In this document: positions 19,827 through 28,200 of the stretch, in pieces
Layout: each line of letters starts with the position of its first letter
Position numbering within the stretch: the stretch's first letter is position 1
DNA from: Natronococcus sp. CG52
GTDB taxonomy: Archaea; Halobacteriota; Halobacteria; Halobacteriales; Natrialbaceae
Assembly: GCF_023913515.1 (NCBI RefSeq)
Contig: NZ_CP099393.1
Coordinates: 1 to 64,000, forward strand
Direction of reading: 5' to 3'
DNA length: 64,000 bases
Made by a program: the position numbers and the translations under genes
The notes under the pieces: model-generated
What the model saw: only the letters and a program-made list of their open reading frames with translations
The model's database searches: none
Told to the model about the DNA's origin: nothing

Positions 19827-20498
19827 ATGGATAATAGAAGTAGCCACAGTTCTGTTTCCATTCCGATACCCGTTCCAAACGAGGACGTTTTCAGATATAC
19901 TGCCTGCGGGCCAATTCTTTCTCTCTTAGTCGACACCCCGCATTCCTCGTTCGGAATTCGCGATCTCGGACGTGCAATTGACCGTCCTCACCGAAGTATC
20001 TCACTCGCCGTTGAAGACCTCGAGTCGCTGGGACTGGTAACCACCACAACAGAAGGTGGAAAGAAACTCGTTCAGATCAATCGCAATCGACTCACCAGCC
20101 CCGACGATCCTATCCTTCGAGTACCACAGGAAGAGTTTCGAGACCCCGTCCACAGCCTCCAAGAAAAAATTCTCGAGGAACTCGAGGACGTAGCGGGAAT
20201 CCTGCTCTTTGGAAGCGTCGCTCGAGGGAACGCAGACCGACGGAGCGACATCGATTGTTTCGTCTTAGTCGGCACGAACCGGGCAACCAATCAAAAGCGA
20301 GCTCACGAACTTGCCCAAGAGCTGGGCAGTCAACGATTCGACGGCGATCGGTACACCTTCGAAATACTAGTTGAATCCACCGAGTCGGCCGAACGACAAG
20401 CAGACCGCCTCCAAGAAATATTCGCAGACGGACTGACTCTATACGATACGGGACCGTTGAGCGACCTCAAGACAGAGGTGCTGGCCAATGGACGATAG
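19827..20498 (+). CDS. Winged-helix plus MNT nucleotidyltransferase antitoxin (MntA-type)
   Basis: 223 residues from the ATG at 19827; an earlier in-frame start at 19716 adds an unlikely 37-residue extension. Residues ~25-95 are a winged helix (SSFGIRDLGRAIDRPHRSIS). Residues ~120-220 are a minimal nucleotidyltransferase with GSVARGNADRRSDIDCFVL, the GS-x-ARG-x-AD-x2-SD-x-D active site. MNT antitoxins neutralise HEPN toxins, in some cases by AMPylating a Tyr. The 3' end overlaps the HEPN gene by 11 nt (20488-20498), the expected toxin-antitoxin coupling. The HTH fusion suggests it also represses its own promoter. Intact. Confidence 0.8.
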   Translation: MDNRSSHSSVSIPIPVPNEDVFRYTACGPILSLLVDTPHSSFGIRDLGRAIDRPHRSISLAVEDLESLGLVTTTTEGGKKLVQINRNRLTSPDDPILRVPQEEFRDPVHSLQEKILEELEDVAGILLFGSVARGNADRRSDIDCFVLVGTNRATNQKRAHELAQELGSQRFDGDRYTFEILVESTESAERQADRLQEIFADGLTLYDTGPLSDLKTEVLANGR

Positions 20499-20985
20499 CG
20501 ACGTCGACGCTGCGCTCGAAGCGGCTGAGAGAGCGTTCGAGGATACTCGTGACCAGTCACTTGAGACAGGACTCGACGTAACTGACGAGGCGCTCGTCCA
20601 ACTACGGAAAGCCTGCCGACTCCTCGAGGCCGCGACAACACTCCGTGAACGAAACGGCCACCACACCGTCGTTATCGAGACTTCGTTCGTCGCCATCGAA
20701 CGGAGCATTCAGTTCTACCTCATCCACCGCAATACTGCAGGCGGTGCAGACCTTCGGCATGATCACGCCGCAGTCTACGAACGAGCTGTAGAGATCAACC
20801 TGTTCAGCGAGTCGTTTGGAGACCGACTACTCGAGCTCTGGAAAACGAATCGGGCAGCGGTGTACTATCGGGAGGCTGCTGCGACCGCAGAACAAGCTGA
20901 TGCGATGCTCGAACTCGCAACTACCATCCACGAACACGTTCTCCGATTCTCGTCTGTTGGATACGAGTGTATCTGCAACCAATAG
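20488..20985 (+). CDS. HEPN-domain toxin partner of the MNT antitoxin
   Basis: 165 residues, all helical. It overlaps the nucleotidyltransferase gene by 11 nt. ATTLRERNGHHTVVIETSFVAI and ERSIQFYLIHRNTAGGADL, followed by ELWKTNRAAVYYREAAATAE, fit the four-helix HEPN bundle of haloarchaeal MNT-linked proteins. The canonical Rx4-6H RNase motif is not clearly placed in the last helices; R-x4-H occurs as RERNGH near residue 55 and ERSIQFYLIH has a longer spacing, so RNase activity is uncertain. YYREAAA may hold the Tyr modified by MNT partners. It ends 140 nt before the next feature. Confidence 0.75.
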   Translation: MDDSDVDAALEAAERAFEDTRDQSLETGLDVTDEALVQLRKACRLLEAATTLRERNGHHTVVIETSFVAIERSIQFYLIHRNTAGGADLRHDHAAVYERAVEINLFSESFGDRLLELWKTNRAAVYYREAAATAEQADAMLELATTIHEHVLRFSSVGYECICNQ

Positions 20986-21130
20986 ACTACGGTCCCCCAA
21001 GCTATGAGAGGCGTGAAATTTCGTGAACAGCTACAATGCCAAACTGCCAATATGGAAAGGAGCAGTGGCATACCAGTGACTCGTTAAAACCTTTCCAATC
21101 TATGTAGGGTTGGGGGTTAATGATGAGCAC

Positions 21131-21729
21131 TCACGCGTCGTCAGTCACGTTGTGATCGTTGACGTCAATCGCATCAAGCGACGCTCCCGAGTCCTCGATT
21201 TCGTAGTATTCGTGCACGATGGGTCGGAGTGCCTGAAGAATAATCTCCGCAGCCAGCGGCGAGATATCGAGATCCTGAGCCATCAGCCGATGAGTTACCT
21301 CTCCACGTTCTCGTGCGACGGCATAGGTGAGTGCCGTCGCGAGCCCGGCGACACCGTGGCGGTCGATGTAGGTATTGATGTCACCATCGGTCTCGCGACG
21401 GCCAACAGCGTCGATCAGTACCGGCGTAATCGTGTACTTGCGATCACCACCGCCTGCCGTCACGGTTAGGTCGATCTCACGGGCGGCATACTGCCGGGGC
21501 TGTTCGTCTCGCGTCATCTCAAGGACACCACCGTCGACGAGCCGGTTGACGTAGGTGTACGCCGTTCCCTGTGCGAACTCGAGTTCGTCGATGACCTCTT
21601 GGACAGTAGCTTCGCCCTCGCGAGCAAAGTACGCGTAAAGCTGGGCCAGTTGTGGCTCCTCGAGGAGGTCCGCGACCGAGAGGAAGTCACGAATGAGGTC
21701 ACCGTTAGTCCGATTCGAGTGCGTGACAT
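21131..21729 (-). pseudogene. Winged-helix transcriptional regulator (haloarchaeal), frameshift near the start
   Basis: About 199 residues. NGDLIRDFLSVADLLEEPQL and YAYFAREGEATVQEVIDELE, followed by AYTYVNRLVDGGVLEMT, form the N-terminal winged helix. A regulatory half ends in IVHEYYEIEDSGASLDAID. The family is common in haloarchaea (a DUF7437-like transcriptional regulator). The only good start, ATG at 21729 (MSRT), lies one frame off; adding one A in the CGAATCGG run (21714-21715 on the plus strand) joins MSRTR to NRTNGDL. Without that base the frame is open upstream into relic C but has no sensible start. Stands alone; targets unknown. Confidence 0.6.
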
Positions 21730-21840
21730 GGTTTCGGTCCTGATTACAGTTTACAGCAAGCAGTAAAGGGTGTTTGGACCACTTCGCCGGTATCGAGACA
21801 GGATGATCCTTTTGACGAGCAACTGAATTGGCCTTGAATA

Positions 21841-22082
21841 CCGTCGCGACTATCGTCTCATCGACCGGGTATTGCTCTGATTGGAAGCCGTCAAAATCAA
21901 CGAGGAGTACGTCTTCGGACACGATGACGAGGAGTACTTCGGATCCGGGTGGAACGGGCTGCTCGTCGTCCAGGATCTGCAACGAGAGACTGCGTCGCTC
22001 GAGGAACAGGCCGAAAGCGAGATCAAGGTACTGCAGGCCGCCGAACTCGAAGACCAGCTGCACAGGTCCTCGAGCGAAAACT
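21841..22082 (+). pseudogene. Relic C of the PD-(D/E)XK nuclease gene
   Basis: Reads DYRLIDRVLL, stop, then LEAVKINEEYVFGHDDEEYFG and on through WNGLLVVQDLQRETASLEE to VLQAAELED before drifting. It matches the C-terminal half of 17390-17890 almost base for base from AACGAGGAGTACGTCTTC onward, while the segment carrying the catalytic EVK is deleted between RLID and the Leu-rich helix. Inactive. Confidence 0.65.
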
Positions 22083-22182
22083 GTGACTACAGCTCTAATT
22101 CAGGAGCGCCTCAAATGCTGGTGTGGAACCAACATAGAAGTCGTCCGTCCCTCAGAATCCACTGATCAAGACAAATCTCGAA

Positions 22183-22593
22183 TCACTTCTCAATGGAACT
22201 GTCGTACATCTCTCCGAACGCCTGTTCGCCGCGGATCAGTTCGTCTACGCCTTCTGTAAGTGTGACCTCTCCGAAGACCGTCGCTCGATAGTAGGTGTAC
22301 AACCCATCCTGTCCCCGTTCGGTGCGTTGTCGCTTCTCAACGAGACTTACATCAAGAAGTTTGTTGAGGTGGTAGTGAAGGGTACTATCGTCGATCTGCA
22401 TTGCCTCCTCAAGCTCCTTTGGACTCATCTCTCCGCCGTGAACGAGTCGGTAGAGGATCTCGTACCGTGTCCGATGACCAACGGCAGCATGCATCTCGAG
22501 GTATTCATCCAGAGAGAGGATGCTGTCGTTGGGCAACAACTCCTCCGGATCATCTGGGAAGTCCCCATTAGCAGCGCGAGAATTCGTAGCCAT
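22183..22593 (-). CDS. ArsR-type winged-helix transcriptional regulator
   Basis: 136 residues from the ATG at 22593 (MATNSRAANGD). Residues ~35-105 form a helix-turn-helix with wing: HAAVGHRTRYEILYRLVHG, MSPKELEEAMQIDDSTLHYH, LNKLLDVSLVEKRQRTERG. Dimerising ArsR/DUF7342-like regulators of haloarchaea have this layout. The C-terminus (FGEVTLTEGVDELIRGEQAF) is a helix often used for dimerisation. It diverges from the DUF7509 gene at 22692 with a ~100-nt shared intergenic region, so it may control that gene and itself. No metal-binding Cys set is visible, so a metal sensor is unlikely. Confidence 0.75.
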   Translation of the reverse strand: MATNSRAANGDFPDDPEELLPNDSILSLDEYLEMHAAVGHRTRYEILYRLVHGGEMSPKELEEAMQIDDSTLHYHLNKLLDVSLVEKRQRTERGQDGLYTYYRATVFGEVTLTEGVDELIRGEQAFGEMYDSSIEK

Positions 22594-22691
22594 CTTGCTT
22601 CGAAAGACGAGCGGGAGACTCTTAGTCGTTGTCAAGCCAGTACTTCCCGGAAACACCGTTCTTTATATACTCTCGAAGAAGAGCAAACTCC

Positions 22692-23305
22692 ATGGAAATT
22701 ACACGAGATCGAATCACCGATCAGCGGGGGACGTCAAATACGATCGCTTCCTGTTCTATCTGATGGGCCCGTACAAGTCGTTCAATCTCAACTATATCCT
22801 GAGCGAAGAGGAGCGCCAAGAGATCGATATCGACGATCTTCCGGGACCGCTTCGGAGGCTCTTTCAGAACAAAGCCGACATCGACGAGGCACAGGCACTC
22901 TTGCGGCGAATACAAGGGGAGCTTCGAACTACGCCCGGAGTAAACGCGTTTCTGGCTCTCGACGTCGATGTGGATACGGATGATGTGGATGCAGTGACCC
23001 AGAGTATCGAGTACACCCGGTGTAGCAATGGCACCGCGTTCATCGTTCCCTTTCTTGGGCACAATTTCGGTGTCGGTGAGGAAGCTGGAAGCATCCTTGC
23101 CACTCTCGCAGAAACCCACGGTGACCGGCTTGTCTTCGTTCATGAAGACAATGTAACAAGTGCTATGATTCGGTCGGCAAAAGTACGGTGGGATCTGCGG
23201 ATCGAAACATACGACACTGAGGCTGAACTCGTCGACACCCTCCGGCGGTTCGTAGGCGAGATTATGCAACGTGAGCACCGCGGCGGTCTCGATCACCTGC
23301 AGTGA
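22692..23305 (+). pseudogene. DUF7509 family protein, one-base deletion near the start
   Basis: About 205 residues when repaired. DRFLFYLMGPYKSFNLNYIL and EERQEIDIDDLPGPLRRLFQ, then FLALDVDVDTDDVDAVTQSI, FIVPFLGHNFGVGEEAGSIL and LVFVHEDNVTSAMIRSAKVR are characteristic of haloarchaeal DUF7509 (Rossmann/TIR-like in appearance, unknown function). The natural start, ATG at 22692 (MEITRDRITDQ), is in frame 3 but the body is in frame 2; a G run of five (22726-22730) would need six to give DQRGDVKYDRF. Divergent from the ArsR-type gene. This is a clear single-base homopolymer loss. Confidence 0.7.
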
Positions 23306-23309
23306 GCGT

Positions 23310-23375
23310 CATATACTCAGGTACTGCAGGCCGCCGAACTCGAGAACTAGCTAGTATCGGTCCTCAAGCGAAAAT
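23310..23375 (+). pseudogene. Relic D of the PD-(D/E)XK nuclease gene (last codons)
   Basis: About 65 bases (GTACTGCAGGCCGCCGAACT through CGGTCCTCAAGCG and AAAATTG) that match the end of relics B and C. A stop interrupts at GAGAACTAG. The following ~100 bases also resemble those after relic A, including CTTAAATATA, and lead into the second copy of the convergent relic at 23527. Confidence 0.5.
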
Positions 23376-23526
23376 TGGGATTCGATGGCTGCCCTGAGTG
23401 AAGAGGGATTATGCACTAAGATAGAAATTCACCCTCTGGATAGAGCACTATCTTAAATATATTATTGCACAACACGTGAACAACACGATATCGAGTCGAC
23501 TCTTGAACTCTTCAAGCCGAGACTCA

Positions 23527-23876
23527 TTACGAACTAGGTGACACGCCATACACCTGGTCTATCGACTCATCGTAGAGTTCGTCAATAGTTGCGATCAACT
23601 CCTCGTTCTCAACGACCAAGTCAACGAACGCGTCCTGTAGTGCTGCAACATACGCGTCAAAGAAGCCCTCATAAGCGTCGACATCGATATCGTACGTCGC
23701 CTCTATCATATTCCGCTTATTGCCTGTGACCTCCGCAGACGATGGGAGCAGATCATCAACCACAGACTCATTCTCGTAAAACGAACCCGCGAACGTATCG
23801 ATAAACGCCTGATCATTCGCGCCCATATTTCGGAAATACACCTTCAATGTTTGCTCACCAACCGCGAGATCCCGTG
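23527..23876 (-). pseudogene. Second copy of the unrecognised convergent gene (C-terminal part)
   Basis: Matches the open part of 13303-13728 at roughly 85% by eye (NMGANDQAFIDTFAGSFYEN, DDLLPSSAEVTGNKRN, DAYVAALQDAFVDLVVENEE). The open frame runs on to 24012, but homology stops near 23876, where a plus-strand gene tail begins, so the extra N-terminal residues are read-through of unrelated DNA. With relic D at its tail it repeats the layout seen at 12946-13990: a segmental duplication or two integration scars. Confidence 0.6.
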
Positions 23877-24003
23877 GGCAGTACACGAGGTTTCCGATGA
23901 ATACGGCTACCGTGTCTCCGAGGCAGGTGAGGACCAGTTCGTACTGGGACCGAAGAACGCACGGGTCTCCTTTCGGGACCTCGAGGAATTTCTGAACCGC
24001 TGA
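23872..24003 (+). pseudogene. 3' tail of an unrecognised plus-strand gene
   Basis: About 43 codons ending in a stop: WAVHEVSDEYGYRVSEAGED followed by QFVLGPKNARVSFRDLEEFL. The composition is convincingly haloarchaeal. The 5' end is cut at the junction with the minus-strand relic. It resembles the end of a small plasmid or virus protein but I cannot name it. Confidence 0.4.
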
Positions 24004-24081
24004 GAGCCCCATGACAACGTCCCAACGACCAGCTACGGCTACGCTTACGTATCGAGAAACGACCGTCTCAGGGTGATATAG

Positions 24082-24246
24082 ATGTGGTCGTACAGCCAGA
24101 CGGTCGCAATCTTCTGTGCGAATGCCGTGACCCTCGAGTGGTCAACTGGACCGATCCACCCAGACCCAATTGCAAACGTCATCGTGAACACACTCGTGAT
24201 GATCGCCGGGGCACTCGTTGTTGCCCATGCGATGACGGTCGGGTAG
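24082..24246 (+). CDS. Possible 54-residue membrane protein
   Basis: ATG MWSYSQTVAIFCANAVTLEW, a short loop with Pro and Asp, then NVIVNTLVMIAGALVVAHAM. Two hydrophobic segments are likely membrane-spanning. A frame with a helix this clear is unlikely by chance in GC-balanced DNA, but no family is recognised. It sits in a run of small frames (24011-24797) that looks like remains of a plasmid or virus cassette. Confidence 0.4.
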   Translation: MWSYSQTVAIFCANAVTLEWSTGPIHPDPIANVIVNTLVMIAGALVVAHAMTVG

Positions 24247-24249
24247 CCG

Positions 24250-24561
24250 ATGACGGACGCCTGCCAGATCGGTGAGCTGGTCCTCGAGATGGCTGAGGCC
24301 AAGTCCATGCCTGAGCCGCTCACAGAGGAGTACAGCGACCGGGTCCAATTGGCAGTTGTCGTCTACGAGTCGCTCGAGTTCACAGCTGACCACACGAAAG
24401 TTGCTGAGTCTTCGATATCGATCCCGATCTACTCGACGAAGCTGCCTCCGACTACGAGTGGCACAGGTTTCGCAAATATCATCGTTAGACAATTGTCAAG
24501 CTATAGCCCCCAAATCCAGTTCCGAATTGACAGCCATAGATTATCATCACAAAAATATTGA
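24250..24561 (+). CDS. Possible small protein, unrecognised
   Basis: 103 codons from an ATG 4 nt after the preceding stop. The first ~50 residues (ACQIGELVLEMAEAKSMPEP, EEYSDRVQLAVVVYESLEF) look protein-like and acidic; the last 40 are less convincing (ISIPIYSTKLPPTTSG). May be truncated or frameshifted. No motif found. Confidence 0.35.
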   Translation: MTDACQIGELVLEMAEAKSMPEPLTEEYSDRVQLAVVVYESLEFTADHTKVAESSISIPIYSTKLPPTTSGTGFANIIVRQLSSYSPQIQFRIDSHRLSSQKY

Positions 24562-24587
24562 AGACGCTGTAATTGGTATGTTGTACC

Positions 24588-24797
24588 ATGAGCCCTACTA
24601 TCACACTTGAGCCGGTTGAAGATATCCCCTCTGATTCCCGAGTTTGTCACTACGATGAGCTGGCCGAAGACGCGAAGGAAGAGTTCCCGATCCTCACCGA
24701 AAACATCGACGTCTCTGTCGACAGTACAATTGCGAATGGACTCCAGGAGTGTGACCTCGTGAAATACACTGACTACTACAAGGTCTCCATTGGTTAA
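24588..24797 (+). CDS. Small conserved haloarchaeal protein (69 aa)
   Basis: MSPTITLEPVEDIPSDSRVC then HYDELAEDAKEEFPILTEN and a C-terminal ECDLVKYTDYYKVSIG. The (V)CHYDELxExAKE segment recurs in short haloarchaeal proteins (DUF7979-like by recollection). Strongly acidic, single domain, no membrane segment. The start is the ATG at 24588. The stop overlaps the stop of the convergent regulator relic by 2 nt. Function unknown. Confidence 0.6.
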   Translation: MSPTITLEPVEDIPSDSRVCHYDELAEDAKEEFPILTENIDVSVDSTIANGLQECDLVKYTDYYKVSIG

Positions 24798-25131
24798 TCC
24801 ACGTACTGTGACTCCCACTCTCGACGTTCCTCAATTGCGGTTTGCCCTGCGTCGTTGATGTCGTAGTAATTCGTCCGGCGACCGATTCCTCCAGAATTTT
24901 ATCCAGCGGACCGACTAATTGCTCTTTTCACTCGTCGGGCAGTTCGTCTCGAGGCGCCTTCGACGACACAGCATCGCGGAATTCCTTCCGTTCACGTTCG
25001 CCATCCAACTGTTCAAGCACGCACCCAGTGGTGCCCTCCATCGCCCCCAGTTTGGTTGCGACGGAGATATTGCGATCCAATATTCTTTGCCGCGTTGTAG
25101 TTGGTGTGGTATTCTTCCAGTCACCAACCAT
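24794..25131 (-). pseudogene. Dead small gene, C-terminus regulator-like
   Basis: Minus-strand coding remnant: NTTPTTTRQRILDRNISVAT ... AVSSKAPRDELPDE, stop (probably a former Trp), KEQLVGPLDKILEE, then in another frame TNYYDINDAGQTAIEERREW and ESQYVD before the stop. The ending NYYDINDAG...AIEERREWESQYV is typical of short haloarchaeal winged-helix/PadR-like regulators. Two lesions are visible, an in-frame TGA and a one-base loss near 24871. Confidence 0.5.
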
Positions 25132-25173
25132 TCAATGGAAGGATCATATAAATATATAAACGTATTAGATATA

Positions 25174-25181
25174 TTTATATA
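25174..25181 (+). promoter_or_regulatory. TATA-like box of the secreted VWA protein gene
   Basis: TTTATATA lies 26 nt before the ATG at 25207 inside a 70-nt AT-only-looking tract, right for archaeal leaderless initiation. Part of an imperfect palindrome (CGTATTAGATATATTTATATACG). Confidence 0.4.
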
Positions 25182-25206
25182 CGAATTAATCTGATTGTTA
25201 GATTGA

Positions 25207-28200
25207 ATGTCATTTAGAAGACTCATTGCTTGTTTTTCGCAGTGCTGATGGTGATGTCGTTAGTCACTACACCAGCTTTAGCAGGTTCACCAAGCGATCC
25301 TGCTCGCGATGAACAAGTCACGTCGACTCTTGGACAAGGTGCTAATGATGGTCCACCAGGAAATGGAAATGAACCGCCAGGCCACGAACGTGGAGCTGAT
25401 GCAAACGTTACTATTCCCACGATAGAGGAGAATACAACGGTCGAATTACTCTTAGATAGCCGAGATCAACTCGAGGAACTCGACATCGAAGACGAGGAGG
25501 CTGCACAAATTCGAAACGAAAGTATCGAAGCGATCGAGGCGTCAGCCGAGACGTATCGTGAGCAGGTATTTGCAGATTCCAAGGTCACCTTCGAACATCA
25601 GAACGATACCATAGCTGCTCTCGAGGAGTTGCACGAGGTCGTTACTGGGGACGACGAGCAGACCGTCGATCGTGCGAAAGCAAATGTTCTGGAAGCAAGC
25701 AACGTGAGCGCGCGTCTTGCGACGCTCAACGCGTATGAAACGGTCTACGAGTCTGAAGAGGAGTTCCGGAATCCTGGCCAACGACAAAGTGCCGGGAGTG
25801 GACTCGGCAACGCTGTAAACGCAATCGAGCGTGGTGATAACGCCGAAGCGACCGATGCGGTAACCCATTACCGCAACGCCTGGGAGCATGCGGAGCGGTC
25901 ACTCGACGTCGTCGAGAAGAACACTGATCCCGAACTCACGCTCACGCAGGGACCCGCATTCGAAGAGAATGACACAGTGACTACACCAGTCTACATTTCT
26001 CTCTCGGATGTTCGCCCGTATACGTACGAGAATGCCAAGGTGAGTATCGACGACGGCGACCCCAGAATCGTTGACTTCACAGCTGATCCGGTTGCAGGCG
26101 GTGTTGCTACAGGGAGCATTACGATCGAGTTCGATTCTGAACTCGAGAACCGGACGATCACCGTTGAAACCACCTCGACACGTGATTCCGATAGAAGTGT
26201 CACAGAGACACTCGAGATTCACGTCGACGAAGACGACATTATCTCCGAACGTCCCGATCCCGACGAGTACAACGAGATCTCGGTCACGGAATCCGATTCT
26301 GGTGTGACTGTCGGTGCAGGCGGAGACGGATTATGGGAGAATGACCTCTCGGTCACTGATAGGACACCTGATACGGACGACGTGTACCGTGCTGGACCGA
26401 TGGTACGCATCGAGAATCGAACCGCAATCAATCAAGCCGAGGTGACGATTCCGATAGAGGGTGCTGATCTGGATCGAGATGCCAACCTTTCGATCGTTAC
26501 TTGGGATCCACAGAGCGACGAGCCATGGACGCCTATCGAGACTGAAATCGACGAGGAGAACGGGACTGCAAGCGCCGAGGTCGATCACTTCTCGTTCTTC
26601 TCGGTGTTCTGGATTGGCGACTGGGAGGACCATACGAGTGATACGATCACGCTCACCGAGGACGATTTCACAGGCAACGATACGAATGTTGGTGACGGTG
26701 ATCGCGATTTCGTGAAGTCCGATTTCGTCTTTGTCATTGACGAAAGCGGTAGTATGAGCGGCGCCCCCATTCGAAATGCCCGAGAAGCCTCGAAACGGTT
26801 CGTTGGTGCACTCGAGGACGACGAACGGGGTGGACTCGTTGGTTATGCCTCGAGTGCGAGCCTAGATCATCCGCTCACACAGGATCACGACGCGTTGAAC
26901 GCGAGTATTAATAGACTCTCTGCAGGAGGTGGAACGAATACCGAAGCTGGATTACGTACTGGGCTCGATCACCTCGAGAAGAACGGCTGGGAGAACCGCT
27001 CGCAGGTGATGATCCTTCTGTCAGACGGTAAATCGAATAGTGGCTCCTACCCTGTACGAGCCGCCGAAGACGCAGCTGATCAGGGAGTCGAGATCAGCAC
27101 CGTCGGACTAGGCAATTCGATCGATGAGAACGAACTCCGGCAGATCGCCGCCGCTACTGGCGGGGATTTCTACCACGTCGAAGATGCCAGTGACCTGCCC
27201 GACACCTTCGATCGCGTTGCCGAGAATCAAACTGGGCCCGAACTAAAGGATACCAATGGTGACGGGATCCCCAACGCAGTCGCCGAAATGGACCTGCGCA
27301 TGCCGACCGGTGGTGACGGCATCGCAGGCACTCCCCTCAATCTCGATCCACTTCGAACGGATACTAGCGGTGACGGCTTGCTCGACAACGAGACCGTCGA
27401 CATCAATTACCGAGTGTTCGAGGAAAACAACGAAACGAAACTCGAGGCACAGGTCACGAATGCGATTGCTCATCCCGCCCGATATGACACCGCCAACAAT
27501 GGCCTATCAGACTACGAGGAGGTCGAGATATGGGAGACTGATCCGATGCTTGCCGATACTTCCGGGGATGGGTTTATCGATTCCGTCGATCCAGAACCGC
27601 TCGACAAAACGTTCCCTCCGGATGTTCAATTTAATTCGCAGGGATGGTTCGAACGAGAACTGGTCGTCGAAGCTCGGCACGACAACGGAATCGAATCGAT
27701 CGACGTAGAAAAGTACGTTAACCCGCTCCACCGCAGCGCTCAATGGCAGGATGCATCGTTGAAGGATGAATATGTTGATGCTGGTTGGACAGTCAATGAG
27801 TTCCAGATGCGGGATGAACGCAGGCTCGCCACGACGAAACCCGACGAACTCGAAATTACTGTTGCCGCAGAGAATGACTACGAAGTGATCCTCGAGTTCG
27901 ATAGGGAAACCAGTGAACTCTCAGTATCCACTGCATATCCCGTTGCGTCGAGACAGGTAAAAAAACGGAGCCTCGGTGTTATCCCTGTCGTTGGTACTGC
28001 CGTAGCCACAGGGCTTCTCGCATATGACGTCGGGAAATACGGGTATGGAGCGCTCACTGCTAATACTGTTAGCGGAGAGCAAAATGCCGAAGACTTCGTA
28101 CACCACATTCCACCGACGCCAAACGAAGATAAATGGGAGACGCCCGAGGGCGTCGAGATATCGCTTCCAAGTGGGGCCGCCTTCGAAAGCGATGTTCATG

